This document shows, piece after piece, positions 40,342 to 50,303 of a DNA stretch of 64,000 nucleotides. Under the pieces are notes generated by a model. That model ran no database searches, was not told where the DNA came from, and saw only the letters and a program-made list of their open reading frames with translations. The position numbers and the translations under genes are program-made. Every line of letters starts with the position of its first letter. Position 1 is the first letter of the stretch. The stretch is from Oceanospirillum sediminis (GTDB lineage: Bacteria; Pseudomonadota; Gammaproteobacteria; Pseudomonadales; Halomonadaceae): positions 4,838 to 68,837 of the forward strand of contig NZ_JACJFM010000020.1 in assembly GCF_014164585.1 (NCBI RefSeq), in the 5' to 3' direction.

Positions 40342-41625
40342 ATGAGCTTGAAAGGGTATGAAGCGTCTTATTACGCTGCGTCTGCGAATGCAAAGCGTGA
40401 CTATCCTGAGCTGCAGGAAGAGATCCACACTGATATTTGTGTGATTGGTGCGGGTTACACCGGATTGTCTGCTGCTCTCCACCTGGCTGAAAAAGGTTAC
40501 AGCGTCAGTTTGTTAGACGCTGAAAAAGTAGGCTGGGGGGCTTCGGGTCGTAATGGAGGGCAGGTGTGTCAGGGGCATAATATGGATCACGCCGAGATGA
40601 TCCGTAAGGTCGGCAGAGAACAGGCTGATATGCTCTGGCAAATGTCTCTGGAATCTGTTGATCTGGTGAAAGATCTGATTGCCAGACATCAGATTCAGTG
40701 TGATCTGAAGCAGGGGGTTCTGCATGTTGCTGCTAAGCCTGGCCATAACGATGAATTTAAAGAGTCGGTTGAGTATAAACATGAGGTGCTGGGTTATCAG
40801 GATATTCAGTACATAGAGCCTTCAGACGTTGCTGCAATGCTGGGCACTGACCGTTATTCTGCCGGGGAGTACTGGACTCAGGGTGCCCATCTTCATCCTC
40901 TGAATTATGCCCTTGGACTGGCTGAAGCGGCTGAAAAGGCCGGTGTCCGTATCTATGAGAATAGCCGGGTTGAGCATTATCGGGCCGGAAAAAATGCCTG
41001 TGTCGTCACTCGTAAAGGACGGGTTAAGGCTGAATATATTTTACTGGCCTGTAATGGCTATCTGGGAAAACTGGAACCCAGAGTGGCCGGTAAAATTATG
41101 CCCATAAATAACTTTATTCTGGCCACTGAGCCTTTGAGTGAAGATTTATGTCGACACATTAACCGGGATGACGTGGCTGTAGCGGATTCTCGTTTTGTGA
41201 TCAATTACTTCAAGCTATCAGGAGATAACCGCTTGTTGTGGGGGGGAGGTGAAAATTACACTTCTCGCTTTCCGAAGGATATTCCAGCATTTGTGCGTAA
41301 ATATATGCTGGAGTTTTATCCTGAGTTAAAGGATCTGCGTATTGATTATGGCTGGGGGGGCACTCTGGCAATTACGATGAACCGAATGCCACTCTTTGAT
41401 CGGATTGAGGATAATGTATTTGTTGCCCAGGGCTATTCCGGTCATGGTGTGGCACTGGCTACTCTGGGCGGTAAACTAATGGCCGAGGCGGTCAGTGGCA
41501 GTGCTGAACGTTTTGATGTCTTTGCCAGTATGCCAACGCCCTCGTTCCCCGGAGGCACTCTGTTGCGCTGGCCCGGATTGGTTGCTGGTATGCTGTATTA
41601 TTCGGCACGAGACCGTTTTTTCTGA
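40342..41625 (+). CDS. puuB: Gamma-glutamylputrescine oxidase-like FAD oxidoreductase
   Basis: The 427-residue protein has the DAO-type FAD-binding fold: C-V-I-G-A-G-Y-T-G-L-S-A-A (Rossmann GxGxxG) with E at the end of the second strand (D-A-E-K-V), then G-A-S-G-R-N-G-G-Q, and a late Q-G-Y-S-G-H-G-V. This is the pattern of PuuB and related amine oxidases, which oxidise gamma-glutamylputrescine and give H2O2. GGAGG lies before the ATG. It precedes the TetR gene by 51 bases and probably forms an operon with it. Confidence 0.93.
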   Translation: MSLKGYEASYYAASANAKRDYPELQEEIHTDICVIGAGYTGLSAALHLAEKGYSVSLLDAEKVGWGASGRNGGQVCQGHNMDHAEMIRKVGREQADMLWQMSLESVDLVKDLIARHQIQCDLKQGVLHVAAKPGHNDEFKESVEYKHEVLGYQDIQYIEPSDVAAMLGTDRYSAGEYWTQGAHLHPLNYALGLAEAAEKAGVRIYENSRVEHYRAGKNACVVTRKGRVKAEYILLACNGYLGKLEPRVAGKIMPINNFILATEPLSEDLCRHINRDDVAVADSRFVINYFKLSGDNRLLWGGGENYTSRFPKDIPAFVRKYMLEFYPELKDLRIDYGWGGTLAITMNRMPLFDRIEDNVFVAQGYSGHGVALATLGGKLMAEAVSGSAERFDVFASMPTPSFPGGTLLRWPGLVAGMLYYSARDRFF

Positions 41626-41676
41626 GTTGAGAGTGCTTTTGCATTATAATGGCTGTTTTTAAGGCTTTCGGATTGG

Positions 41677-42387
41677 ATGTTGATGCAGGATAAAGAGCAG
41701 ACAAAAAACACTTCGGCAGGCGTACAGAGAAAGCGCAAGAAACAGGATCTAAGCCCAAGAACGGCACCTGTGCAGGGACGATCAAAAAAACGTTCTAAAG
41801 AAATTCTTGATGTAACCGGAGAGTTGCTGGAAAAGGTCGGTCTGGATGACCTGAGTACTATTCTGATCGCCAGGGAGGTGGGTATATCCGTTGGCTCTTT
41901 GTATCACTATTTCCCCAATAAACACGCGATCCTTTACGCAATGGCTCAGCGCTGGCTGGATGATATTAAACAGGTCATGAGTGATATGTCAGCTCTGCCT
42001 GTTGAAGAGATGGAACTTGAGGTTTTGCTGGACCAGATGCTGCAGTTAAATCTGAAGGTATATAAACGCCAGAAAGCGGTACTGATGCTGGTTCAGGCGA
42101 TGTTCTCTGTGCCTGAGTTGAAAGAGCTGGATATTCAGCATGATGATATGGTGATATCACACATGGCTGCTCTTTTTAAACGTATGGGTATTAAACGACA
42201 TCTGAAGGAGCGTGAACGTCTGGGAAGGGTTTACCTGGAAACCAGCCACAGTATCTTTCTGGTTGCAGTTCATCAGAAGGGCGAGCGCGCAAGGCGTACT
42301 CTGGCTGACCTTAAATTTATGCTGTGCAGCTTGCTGGAAAGACACCTGATGCAATCGGAAGCGGATGATCCTGGTTCTCTCCGATAA
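41677..42387 (+). CDS. TetR/AcrR-family regulator
   Basis: This 236-residue protein has a basic N-terminal extension (about 1-40), then a TetR helix-turn-helix (L-I-A-R-E-V-G-I-S-V-G-S-L-Y-H-Y-F-P-N-K, about 65-85), and an all-helical ligand domain. It follows the PuuB-like gene, so polyamine metabolism is the likely regulon; the dyads between puuA and puuB are possible targets. E. coli uses PuuR, an unrelated family, for this job. The start may be 41677 or 41683. Confidence 0.88.
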   Translation: MLMQDKEQTKNTSAGVQRKRKKQDLSPRTAPVQGRSKKRSKEILDVTGELLEKVGLDDLSTILIAREVGISVGSLYHYFPNKHAILYAMAQRWLDDIKQVMSDMSALPVEEMELEVLLDQMLQLNLKVYKRQKAVLMLVQAMFSVPELKELDIQHDDMVISHMAALFKRMGIKRHLKERERLGRVYLETSHSIFLVAVHQKGERARRTLADLKFMLCSLLERHLMQSEADDPGSLR

Positions 42388-42680
42388 TCAGACGGTTGTC
42401 TCAAAAGGATAAGGTTATGATAAGGCGATGGAGTGAGTGATCGTTAAAAAATCTTCTCCTGGCTGGGTCAGATAATAATGACAGAATCGACTTTTCCGGG
42501 TTATATCACGGGTTAATTTAAGAGTTGTGAGTTACCGATTGTTTATCGTTGCCGGATCGGCGAAAATAGCCGCCAATTTCAGGCCGGATTTCCGAGAGAC
42601 TGCGACTTAATAATATCAGCTCGCAAAATGATGGCTCCGCACCGGCCTTCCTGTTTTCAGCAAACCAGAAGATTTTGTTC

Positions 42681-44258
42681 ATGTCTATCCAGTCAGAAGT
42701 CACTAAGCGTCGTACGTTCGCTATTATCTCTCACCCGGATGCGGGTAAAACCACCATTACTGAAAAACTATTGCTGTTGGGAAATCTGATTCAGACTGCC
42801 GGGACGGTTAAAGGTAAAAAAAGTGACCGTCATGCCACTTCAGACTGGATGAGTATGGAACAGGAGCGTGGTATTTCGATCACCTCATCTGTGATGCAGT
42901 TTCCATACAATGACCGCATGGTGAACTTGCTTGATACTCCGGGACACGAGGACTTCTCGGAAGACACCTACCGTACACTGACCGCTGTGGATTCTGCACT
43001 GATGGTCGTGGATGGTGCAAAGGGTGTGGAAGACCGTACTATCAAGCTGATGGACGTCTGTCGTCTGCGAGATACACCGATCTTTTCATTTGTGAACAAG
43101 CTGGACCGCGATATTCGTGATCCGATTGAGCTGCTGGATGAGATCGAAGAAGTTCTGAAAATTCAGGCTGCACCGATTAACTGGCCTATTGGCATGGGGC
43201 AGGATTTTAAAGGCGTATACAACCTGTATACCGATACCCTCCATGTGTTCCAGTCTGGTATGGGACATACTCTGCAGGATGATATTCGTATTCAGGGACT
43301 GGATAGCGATGAAGCCCGTGAGCTGATTGGAGATATGTACGATGATTTTGTCGAGGAGATGGAACTGGCCCGTGACGCCACTTATAAATTTGACAGTGAA
43401 GCATTCCTTGCGGGTAAGCTGACACCGGTGTTTTTTGGTACTGCTCTTGCCAACTTCGGCGTGCGTGAAATGCTGAATGACTTTGTCGAATGGGCGCCTT
43501 CACCAATTGCCCGTAGTACTCAGACGCGTACTGTTGAGCCGGATGAAGATAAGTTCTCTGGCTTTATCTTTAAGATTCAGGCCAATATGGACCCGAAACA
43601 CCGTGACCGTATTGCCTTTATGCGTGTCTGTTCCGGTAGTTATACCCGTGGCATGAAAATGAAGCATGTACGCATCAATAAAGATGTAAAGATTGCGGAT
43701 GCGGTAACCTTCCTGGCCGGTGATCGTGAGAACGTTGAAGAGGCCTGGTCTGGTGATATTATCGGTCTGCATAATCACGGTACAATTCAGATTGGGGATA
43801 CCTTCACTGAAGGTGAAGCGCTGAAATTTACTGGTATTCCTCACTTTGCCCCTGAGATGTTCCGCCGGGTTCGTCCTAAGGATCCTTTGAAAGTAAAGCA
43901 GTTGCAAAAAGGTCTGCAGCAGCTGTCCGAAGAAGGGGCGGTGCAGTTATTTATGCCGTTGAATAACAATGATCTGGTACTGGGGGCTGTAGGTCAGCTG
44001 CAGTTTGAGGTGGTGGTGTTCCGTCTTAAGGATGAATACAAAGTGGACTGTATGTATGAGCCAGTGAATGTGCAGACTGCACGCTGGGTTGAATGTGATG
44101 ATGACAAAAAGCTGGATGAGTTCCGTCGTAAAAACGGAGATAATCTGGGGCTGGACGGTTCGGGTTTGTTAACTTATCTGGCGCCGACCCGTGTTAATCT
44201 GAGTCTGGCTCAGGAGCGTTTCCCGGAAGTTGTATTCCGCGCAACCCGCGAGCACTAA
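42681..44258 (+). CDS. prfC: Peptide chain release factor 3
   Basis: From the ATG at 42681 the product has 525 residues, close to E. coli RF3 (529). The GTPase motifs are complete: G1 H-P-D-A-G-K-T-T (about 17-24), switch regions with E-R-G-I-S-I-T-S-S and D-T-P-G-H-E-D-F, and N-K-L-D. The rest matches RF3 domains II and III. RF3 recycles RF1/RF2 from the ribosome after termination. The Shine-Dalgarno is weak. It stands alone with its own terminator. Confidence 0.97.
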   Translation: MSIQSEVTKRRTFAIISHPDAGKTTITEKLLLLGNLIQTAGTVKGKKSDRHATSDWMSMEQERGISITSSVMQFPYNDRMVNLLDTPGHEDFSEDTYRTLTAVDSALMVVDGAKGVEDRTIKLMDVCRLRDTPIFSFVNKLDRDIRDPIELLDEIEEVLKIQAAPINWPIGMGQDFKGVYNLYTDTLHVFQSGMGHTLQDDIRIQGLDSDEARELIGDMYDDFVEEMELARDATYKFDSEAFLAGKLTPVFFGTALANFGVREMLNDFVEWAPSPIARSTQTRTVEPDEDKFSGFIFKIQANMDPKHRDRIAFMRVCSGSYTRGMKMKHVRINKDVKIADAVTFLAGDRENVEEAWSGDIIGLHNHGTIQIGDTFTEGEALKFTGIPHFAPEMFRRVRPKDPLKVKQLQKGLQQLSEEGAVQLFMPLNNNDLVLGAVGQLQFEVVVFRLKDEYKVDCMYEPVNVQTARWVECDDDKKLDEFRRKNGDNLGLDGSGLLTYLAPTRVNLSLAQERFPEVVFRATREH

Positions 44259-44289
44259 TTGCGTCGCCTAAGGCTTAACAGGCTTTCTG

Positions 44290-44328
44290 AAACGGCTGTT
44301 TATCACTGATAGCAGCCGTTTTCTTGTT
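44290..44328 (+). terminator. Intrinsic terminator after prfC
   Basis: AAACGGCTG and CAGCCGTTT form a 9-bp stem with a 14-base loop, followed by TCTTGTT. It lies about 30 bases past the stop. Confidence 0.85.
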
Positions 44329-44534
44329 GAGATGAATCATACGACGACCCGCAATACCGCCCATTCTGTATCTGAAACCTGACCTTCTATCACCCTGTTG
44401 TACTTTTCTCTGGCTGTATTTTATCTGCCTCCTGGATTAATGGTTAATTAACAAGGCTTTTGTTTGAGTTTACAAAGGCTTTTCTGCCATGCTTATAAAA
44501 AAGAGCCGAAAGTGCCGGACAAAAGGAAACCTGT

Positions 44535-45308
44535 ATGCTGATTGATAGTCATTGCCATCTCGATTTTGAAGACTTTCATCATGACAGAGCAGAAGTGCTA
44601 CGCGCTGCTGTGGCCTGTGATGTCAGAAAAATTGTTGTTCCCGGAATCAGTGCCCGGCACTGGAAAAGGGTTTTGTATCTGCATGGAGAGATTTGTGGTG
44701 TTCAGCTATACCCGGCATTAGGTTTGCATCCTTTCTTTCTTGAAGAGCATCGGGAAGATGACCTGCAAATACTTGATCAGTATTTGCAGCAATATCGGGA
44801 GCGAGTGGTTGCTGTTGGGGAGGTCGGGCTGGATTTTTCCCGCAAAACAGATAAAACCACTCAACTGAGTCTGTTCCGTGCTCAACTTGAACTGGCTGAT
44901 AGATACCAGTTGCCGGTCATTCTTCATGTGGTAAAAGCGCATGAGCAGGTTATTGCATTACTGAAAGAATTTCCGGAGGTCAAAGGTATTGTACATGGTT
45001 ACTCAGGTAGTCTGCCTCAGGCAAAGCAGTATATTAGACAAGGATTTTTACTTGGAGTAGGGGGCGTGATCACCTGGCCGAAATCAGATAAAAAACGAGC
45101 GATGTTTGCTCAGCTGCCTCTGGAATCCCTGGCGCTGGAGACCGATAGCCCGGATATGCCTCCTTCTGATATCAGAGGACAGCGCAATACCCCGGCGCAG
45201 ATTGCTGTTGTTCTGGACAAACTGGTTCAGTTGCGTAGTGAAAGCCGCGAAACAATTGCCAGAGTCACGACAGGTAATGTTCTGAATTTATTCAACTCTG
45301 ATGTCTGA
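44535..45308 (+). CDS. yjjV: TatD-family metal-dependent hydrolase, YjjV-like
   Basis: This 257-residue protein is close in length to E. coli YjjV (259). Metal ligands are visible in order: L-I-D-S-H-C-H-L-D (HxH), G-E-V-G-L-D-F (bridging Glu), L-H-V-V-K-A-H (His), V-H-G-Y-S-G (His) and L-E-T-D-S-P-D (Asp). TatD enzymes act as 3'-5' exonucleases or other phosphoesterases. AAAGGA lies before the ATG. In E. coli yjjV lies near prfC; here it follows prfC too. Confidence 0.92.
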   Translation: MLIDSHCHLDFEDFHHDRAEVLRAAVACDVRKIVVPGISARHWKRVLYLHGEICGVQLYPALGLHPFFLEEHREDDLQILDQYLQQYRERVVAVGEVGLDFSRKTDKTTQLSLFRAQLELADRYQLPVILHVVKAHEQVIALLKEFPEVKGIVHGYSGSLPQAKQYIRQGFLLGVGGVITWPKSDKKRAMFAQLPLESLALETDSPDMPPSDIRGQRNTPAQIAVVLDKLVQLRSESRETIARVTTGNVLNLFNSDV

Positions 45309-45422
45309 TGACGTTAACGTTTCTGTTAACGGTTTACTGAAAAGAAATAAGACATCAGTGCTTGCTACTCCGGGGTTCGGAAGGTAAGTTGCGTCTCTGC
45401 TTGAGATATAAGAGGTAAGTAG

Positions 45423-45737
45423 ATGACTACGCGTTCAAAAGTTGAGTTTCAATCTTCAGCATCGGCTATCCGGGCGCTTAAAGTGGGTAAGCGCAATCCG
45501 AACTGGATTGATGCTGCAGAGTATCTGATTGAGCGGGCTTCCCCTGAGGTGAAGCTGCTGCTTGAAGCCACTCAGGAAATTGAGCGCTCAAAGTGGCAGT
45601 CTGATGATCCGGTGGAGAAGAAAACAGTTGCGACGCTGTTCTCTCCTGCTCAGTGGTTGATCATGTTTCTTGTCGGGACTGCTTTTACCGGATTTATGAT
45701 CTGGATTGCGACTCAAATCGGTCTTCGAGGCTGTTGA
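45423..45737 (+). CDS. Small membrane-anchored hypothetical protein
   Basis: This 104-residue protein has a soluble helical N-terminal part (about 1-75) and one C-terminal membrane helix (about 78-97, A-Q-W-L-I-M-F-L-V-G-T-A-F), so it is a tail-anchored type. AGAGGT precedes the ATG. I do not recognise the family. Its stop codon abuts the stop of the convergent sensor kinase gene, with zero bases between them. Confidence 0.75.
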   Translation: MTTRSKVEFQSSASAIRALKVGKRNPNWIDAAEYLIERASPEVKLLLEATQEIERSKWQSDDPVEKKTVATLFSPAQWLIMFLVGTAFTGFMIWIATQIGLRGC

Positions 45738-47507
45738 TCAGCCTCTTGCTAAGGGCAGCTCTACCCAGAAGGTACTGCCCTGTTCTTCAGTACTGTTAAA
45801 TCCTATGCTACCTTCCATAAGTTCTGCCAGGTTTTTACTTAATGCCAGGCCTATCCCTGTGCCTTCAATATCCATCTCTTCCGCATGCAAGCGATTAAAG
45901 GACTGGAACACCTGGTCATGCAGGTTTTCGGGAATACCTATTCCGGTGTCCTGAATGGCTATACGCACTTTATCTTCACCAGACCCGTGTATAGCAACTG
46001 TGACCTTGCCATTCGGACGGTTGTATTTAATTGCGTTAGATAACAGGTTGAGCAGGATCTGCTTCAGTTTGCCCGGATCAGCATAAACCAGTGGCAGACG
46101 TTGTTCGGGAATTAAAAGCTCCATATGAACATTGTGTTGTTCAGACATGTGCTGAACCATTGCGATACTTTCCCGGGTAACAGACAGGGCATTGGTATTA
46201 ACCGGAGTAAGCTGATAACGGCCTGATTCTATTCTGGCCAGCTCCAGTACTTCATTAATCAGCCCCAGCAGGTGTCGACCGCTACTGATAATCTGTTCTG
46301 TGTATTCCATCTGTTCCGTATTTAATGGAGTGTCAGGGTCTGACTCCAGTAGCTGTGCAAAACCGATAATAGCATTCAGCGGTGTTCTGAGTTCATGGTT
46401 CATATTCGACAGGAATTCTGAACGGGCCTGAAGAGCCTGTTCAGCCAGGTTTTTGGCATCCGCCATAGCCTGATTAGCTTGTTTAATTGAGGTAATATCT
46501 TCCTGAACGGAGACAAAGTGGGTGAGTTTGCCGAATTCGTTATACATGGGAGCGATAGAGGCAACTACCCAGTAATGGCTGCCATCTTTGCGTTTGTTCC
46601 TGAATTCATCATACCAGCTATTACCTGAGAGCAGGCTTTGCCACATTTTTTTGTAGTCTGCCTGACTTTTTTCACCTGAGCTGAAGATGCGTGGTGTCTG
46701 ACCCAGTACTTCATCATGATCAAAGCCTGTCATCTTAAGTAGCTTAGGGTTGGCATATTCAATCAACCCTTCACTATCAGTGATCATGACGCCAGAAGGG
46801 CTGTTATGAACGGCAAGGGCCAGCTTCTGACGTTCAGCTTCTGCAGCCTGGCGGGCTTTTTGGTTTCTTATATTTTTCAGTACACCAACAAATACCCGTT
46901 GTGACTGATAATGGGTTTCCTGGAAGCTCAGTTCAATATCAACATCATAACCACTTTTATGCTTTACCCGAGTCTCAACACGAGCCAGCTGGCCTGGTGG
47001 TAGTGGTTGTTCCAGAATTTTCTGGAATCCTTTCAGATGCTTATCTGCCAGATGCTCTGGCACGATCTGTAATAAGGAATGACCTTTCAGTTCTTCAGGC
47101 AGGTAGCCGCAGAGTTGTTTGATGGCGGGGCTGATATAGAGAATATTTCCTTTGGCATCAACGGTAATAACCGTTTCAGCAACATGATTCAGCACCAGAT
47201 TAAACCACTGGCTATCCTGTTCTGCTTTTCGTTTTTGCTTTCTCAGATAGCATTGATTAAGCAATAAAAGTGCTGTCAGTATACTGATACCTGTCAGCAT
47301 AGGTCCGTACATAGACAGATGAGGAGGGTAGATCAGGTGACTCAGAGTCATTACGACAACCACAATAGAAAGGGTTGTGTAAGGCTTTGCGATTAGACGG
47401 GTAAACAGACGCGCGTCCACTGTGCTTCCGGAGCTGTTGGTGTGCAATGGTGCGTGCAAATGAAATACCTCATCCAGGCGTGAAAAGAGATAAAAGGTAT
47501 TCTGCAT
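45738..47507 (-). CDS. Membrane PAS-PAS sensor histidine kinase
   Basis: This 589-residue protein has two N-terminal membrane helices (about 38-85) with almost no periplasmic loop, two PAS domains (about 95-215 and 225-345), a dimerisation box with phospho-acceptor His371 (N-M-N-H-E-L-R-T-P-L), and an HATPase domain with N-L-L-S-N-A-I-K-Y-N, D-T-G-I-G-I and G-T-G-I-G-L boxes. It has no receiver. The sensing is probably internal (redox, light or small ligand via PAS). The target is unknown; the tandem receiver protein at 55014 is one candidate in the window. Confidence 0.92.
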   Translation of the reverse strand: MQNTFYLFSRLDEVFHLHAPLHTNSSGSTVDARLFTRLIAKPYTTLSIVVVVMTLSHLIYPPHLSMYGPMLTGISILTALLLLNQCYLRKQKRKAEQDSQWFNLVLNHVAETVITVDAKGNILYISPAIKQLCGYLPEELKGHSLLQIVPEHLADKHLKGFQKILEQPLPPGQLARVETRVKHKSGYDVDIELSFQETHYQSQRVFVGVLKNIRNQKARQAAEAERQKLALAVHNSPSGVMITDSEGLIEYANPKLLKMTGFDHDEVLGQTPRIFSSGEKSQADYKKMWQSLLSGNSWYDEFRNKRKDGSHYWVVASIAPMYNEFGKLTHFVSVQEDITSIKQANQAMADAKNLAEQALQARSEFLSNMNHELRTPLNAIIGFAQLLESDPDTPLNTEQMEYTEQIISSGRHLLGLINEVLELARIESGRYQLTPVNTNALSVTRESIAMVQHMSEQHNVHMELLIPEQRLPLVYADPGKLKQILLNLLSNAIKYNRPNGKVTVAIHGSGEDKVRIAIQDTGIGIPENLHDQVFQSFNRLHAEEMDIEGTGIGLALSKNLAELMEGSIGFNSTEEQGSTFWVELPLARG

Positions 47508-47710
47508 TTATTTTTAAATTGCTCTACGTTTAACTGTCTGCTCCTTAAGGGTAAATCAAATAAAATACATAATGTTACATTTGAATGGCGGTTAATTTCA
47601 TAAATATGTCAATTTCTCAGAAATTAGACGATATTTTTAGTTATATAGCAGAAAATATTACTTATCGAGAAGTTGATAGCAAAATGGTTTAAGTGCTCTG
47701 ATGGCTGGAG

Positions 47711-47764
47711 CGAAAAATAAGGCTGCACAGAGGGTTTTCCTGTTGTCGTCCCTTTCTGCAGCCT
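47711..47764 (-). terminator. Intrinsic terminator after the DUF342 gene
   Basis: AGGCTGCA-AGAGGG and CCCTTTC-TGCAGCCT type arms (47720-47734 and 47750-47764) pair over 13 of 15 positions; on the minus strand TATTTTTCGC follows. Confidence 0.8.
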
Positions 47765-47786
47765 GATTGTCCTCGGTTTCTTATAC

Positions 47787-49511
47787 CTACCGGATTTTTA
47801 TCTCTCCGGCATCAAGGTAAAAGATGGTTTTCCCAAAATCATCTTTTATCTGGCGACCAACATCGGCAATAGTGATATTACACCCTGAGTAGGCCTTTTT
47901 CAGCGCTTTTACTCTGGCTTTTTTGCGGGTTTGTATTGTCTCTTCAAGCTCCTGTCTGCGATGCTCCAGAGCTTTTAGTGCATTTTTAATTGTATCCCGT
48001 GCTTTAAGAATCTGTTCTTTTTTCTCAGGTGATACCCGTCGGTGTTCTTCCCTGATTCGATGGATAAGTTGCTTCAGTTGTCTGGCTTGTTCAAAGCCGT
48101 CTTTGATTTTTTGCTGAATTTTCGACATTTCATCCCGAGCATGATCCAGAGGCCCAACTTCCAGAAGTGTTGGAACAGAGGCCGGGACACCCAGCTGGCC
48201 ACCTTCGATATACTCTCCGGCAATCGCATGACCGCCGACAAACTGCCCTGATGCGGCAAGTTTTATCGAGTTTTCCGCCCAGATCCGGCTATGCATAATC
48301 AGCTTCTGTGCTGAAATACTGCCGTTACTCTCCACCCAGGCATCCTGGATAAAGCGAGCCTGAATATTACCTTTGGCCCGCACCACTGCATTTTCTTTAG
48401 TAGGAGCTTCAGCTTTGAGGTCAGGGGATTTTTGCCCCATAATTCCTCCTTTCACTTCGATGTTTCCGCCAGCAGTGACTGTGCAGCTGTCCACCAGACC
48501 GCCAACTCTGATGTCTCCGCTTGCTTCGACCAGCATGCCTGGATTGACCCCTTTTTTGACTTGAATGCTGCCATCATAACGCACGTTGCCAGTAGCCAGA
48601 CTGACCTCGTCTACCTGCAGTACATTTTCGATATGGACGCCTTTTTCGGTAAAGACCGGCATGCCTTTGACTGTTGAGACATAAACCCTGCGATCTTCAT
48701 AATCCGGGCGAACTGTTTTGTCCATCTTCAGCTTCAATTCTTTGCCATGATAGGCCCGGATTGGTTTGCCGGTAACGGTCATGCCATCAATACCAGCAAC
48801 GGGTTCCGTTAAACGAAATACGCGGGTTTCTTCCGGATAGACCGGGAATTCTCCCAGCTCTTTGTAATCTGCTTTATTCTGAGAGTCTTTCAGAATTCTG
48901 GGGCGGCGTTCTGATACCTGTTCTACCAGAGGAATAAAGTCGGAATCTTTGCCATCAATAGCTTTTTTTCCATGAGCTATCAGATAGCAGCAGGCCTCAG
49001 TAATATTTAATACCGGCCCGTCAGCAAATATTTCATTGATCAGTTCTTCGTTAATACCGATGCGAATTCTGTTTTTTTGCAATTCGGTATCAAATGCTTC
49101 TCTTGAGGCAGGTAAGCCTTTGCCCATAGGAGGCGTGATCTGAACAGAAGCCAGAGTCTCATCCATAGACAGGTGAATACTGATGTTCGCATCCACAGGG
49201 CCGCCCAGTTCGATTTCAAAGCTTTTTCTCTGTCGTATACCAATGACCAGATCCCGTACCCTGTCTTCAAACAGAGGGAAATCTTCAGGAGGAAACCCGG
49301 CTTCCTTAACCTGCTGACTTATGTCGTCAGCTGTCAGGTTAAGCATCTGCTGAGTTGGTTGGTATCTGGCTATAACGCGAGTACCTGCCTCATTAAGAAT
49401 ATATTCAAGGCCGGTGTCTGGCTGTGCCTGATCTTCGTCCTGATGAACATTGGTGTTCTGTAATTCTTCTGTAATGTCCATATGTTTGTTTTCTTTATCA
49501 GGTGAAACCAT
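47787..49511 (-). CDS. DUF342 (FapA-type) protein
   Basis: The C-terminal half has the DUF342 signature: a beta-solenoid-like run with G-D-I-R-V-G-G-L-V-D, G-G-N-I-E-V-K-G-G-I-M-G and repeated Gly-rich turns, then a coiled coil (about 480-560) and a final strand. DUF342 proteins are called FapA and are linked to flagella or polymer assembly, though the role is unclear. I choose the Met at 49511 (574 residues) because GGAA precedes it; a longer start at 49565 or a shorter one at 49484 is possible. Confidence 0.85.
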   Translation of the reverse strand: MVSPDKENKHMDITEELQNTNVHQDEDQAQPDTGLEYILNEAGTRVIARYQPTQQMLNLTADDISQQVKEAGFPPEDFPLFEDRVRDLVIGIRQRKSFEIELGGPVDANISIHLSMDETLASVQITPPMGKGLPASREAFDTELQKNRIRIGINEELINEIFADGPVLNITEACCYLIAHGKKAIDGKDSDFIPLVEQVSERRPRILKDSQNKADYKELGEFPVYPEETRVFRLTEPVAGIDGMTVTGKPIRAYHGKELKLKMDKTVRPDYEDRRVYVSTVKGMPVFTEKGVHIENVLQVDEVSLATGNVRYDGSIQVKKGVNPGMLVEASGDIRVGGLVDSCTVTAGGNIEVKGGIMGQKSPDLKAEAPTKENAVVRAKGNIQARFIQDAWVESNGSISAQKLIMHSRIWAENSIKLAASGQFVGGHAIAGEYIEGGQLGVPASVPTLLEVGPLDHARDEMSKIQQKIKDGFEQARQLKQLIHRIREEHRRVSPEKKEQILKARDTIKNALKALEHRRQELEETIQTRKKARVKALKKAYSGCNITIADVGRQIKDDFGKTIFYLDAGEIKIR

Positions 49512-49839
49512 AGTCGTATTCCGCTGCTTGATAAGAAAAACGCAGTTCTTAGGCAAGCTGATCATATATCGGCAGGCTGAACCAGCTTAAACAGGTACTT
49601 TCAGTATTTTTTTTCTATTCTGAGACCTGCGTCCAGAAATATAAAAATGTATTTACAGTATATTGTTGAGTGTATATGTGCCTGATTGGCATCATAAGAA
49701 ATTCTATTAATATCTGAATATTAATGCGTTATGGTCGTAGGCAACTGACTTAATTCAGGTTATTATCTGTTACTCTTTTTTCCCGTATGGTGCACTGCCA
49801 TGTGAGTAACGCTAATGCCGAGGTTGTAAAGGTTTTCTG
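49512..49839. other. Intergenic region, ~328 bp
   Basis: It lies between the divergent DUF342 gene and the small gene at 49840. It is AT-rich around 49620-49720 and should carry both promoters. I see no dyad, repeat or gene. Confidence 0.45.
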
Positions 49840-50175
49840 ATGACTGATTCGCCGAAAATTCGAGCAAAACGTTTAAAGCGCTTGCTGGGTATAGTACTGC
49901 TTTCAGAGCTGGTTACAGGTAAACGTAATCTTCTGAATGTCATTCTGGATAAAGGCACCATGATGGAAAGCGACAGAAAAGAGCTGGAGCTGCCCCCTTT
50001 ACCTGGTAATGCATGGCAGGGGCTGGATCTGAAAACTCAGCTGCGAAAAGCCCGACTGGAATCGGCTATCATTCGTCTTTCTGAAGACCGGACTGTCAAT
50101 CAGAATAAGAGCCTGGTTTATAAAGACCATATTTATTCTGCCAACCGAAAAGTGGCCAATCAGAAAAATTCCTGA
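49840..50175 (+). CDS. Small basic hypothetical protein upstream of upp
   Basis: This 111-residue protein is Lys/Arg-rich, with an N-terminal basic stretch (K-I-R-A-K-R-L-K-R), a hydrophobic helix (G-I-V-L-L-S-E-L) and a polar tail. I do not recognise it. The Shine-Dalgarno is poor (AAAGG, 9 bases). It lies before the terminator that precedes upp. Confidence 0.55.
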   Translation: MTDSPKIRAKRLKRLLGIVLLSELVTGKRNLLNVILDKGTMMESDRKELELPPLPGNAWQGLDLKTQLRKARLESAIIRLSEDRTVNQNKSLVYKDHIYSANRKVANQKNS

Positions 50176-50217
50176 TTTTTTTCCTTCAGAGTATACCTTC
50201 AGATATAAGACTATCGC

Positions 50218-50278
50218 ATAATTAACGCCTTTGCACCCGCCACGACTGATTGTTGGGTGCAAGTGCTAATTATTTTTT
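50218..50278 (+). terminator. Terminator/attenuator hairpin just before upp
   Basis: A two-part stem: ATAATTA (50218-50224) pairs with TAATTAT (50267-50273) and TTGCACCC (50231-50238) pairs with GGGTGCAA (50255-50262), followed by six T (50273-50278). It ends only 25 bases before the upp start. It either stops the upstream transcript or acts as an attenuator in the upp leader. Confidence 0.85.
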
Positions 50279-50303
50279 CGATATTCTGATTTTGAGGGTC
50301 TCC

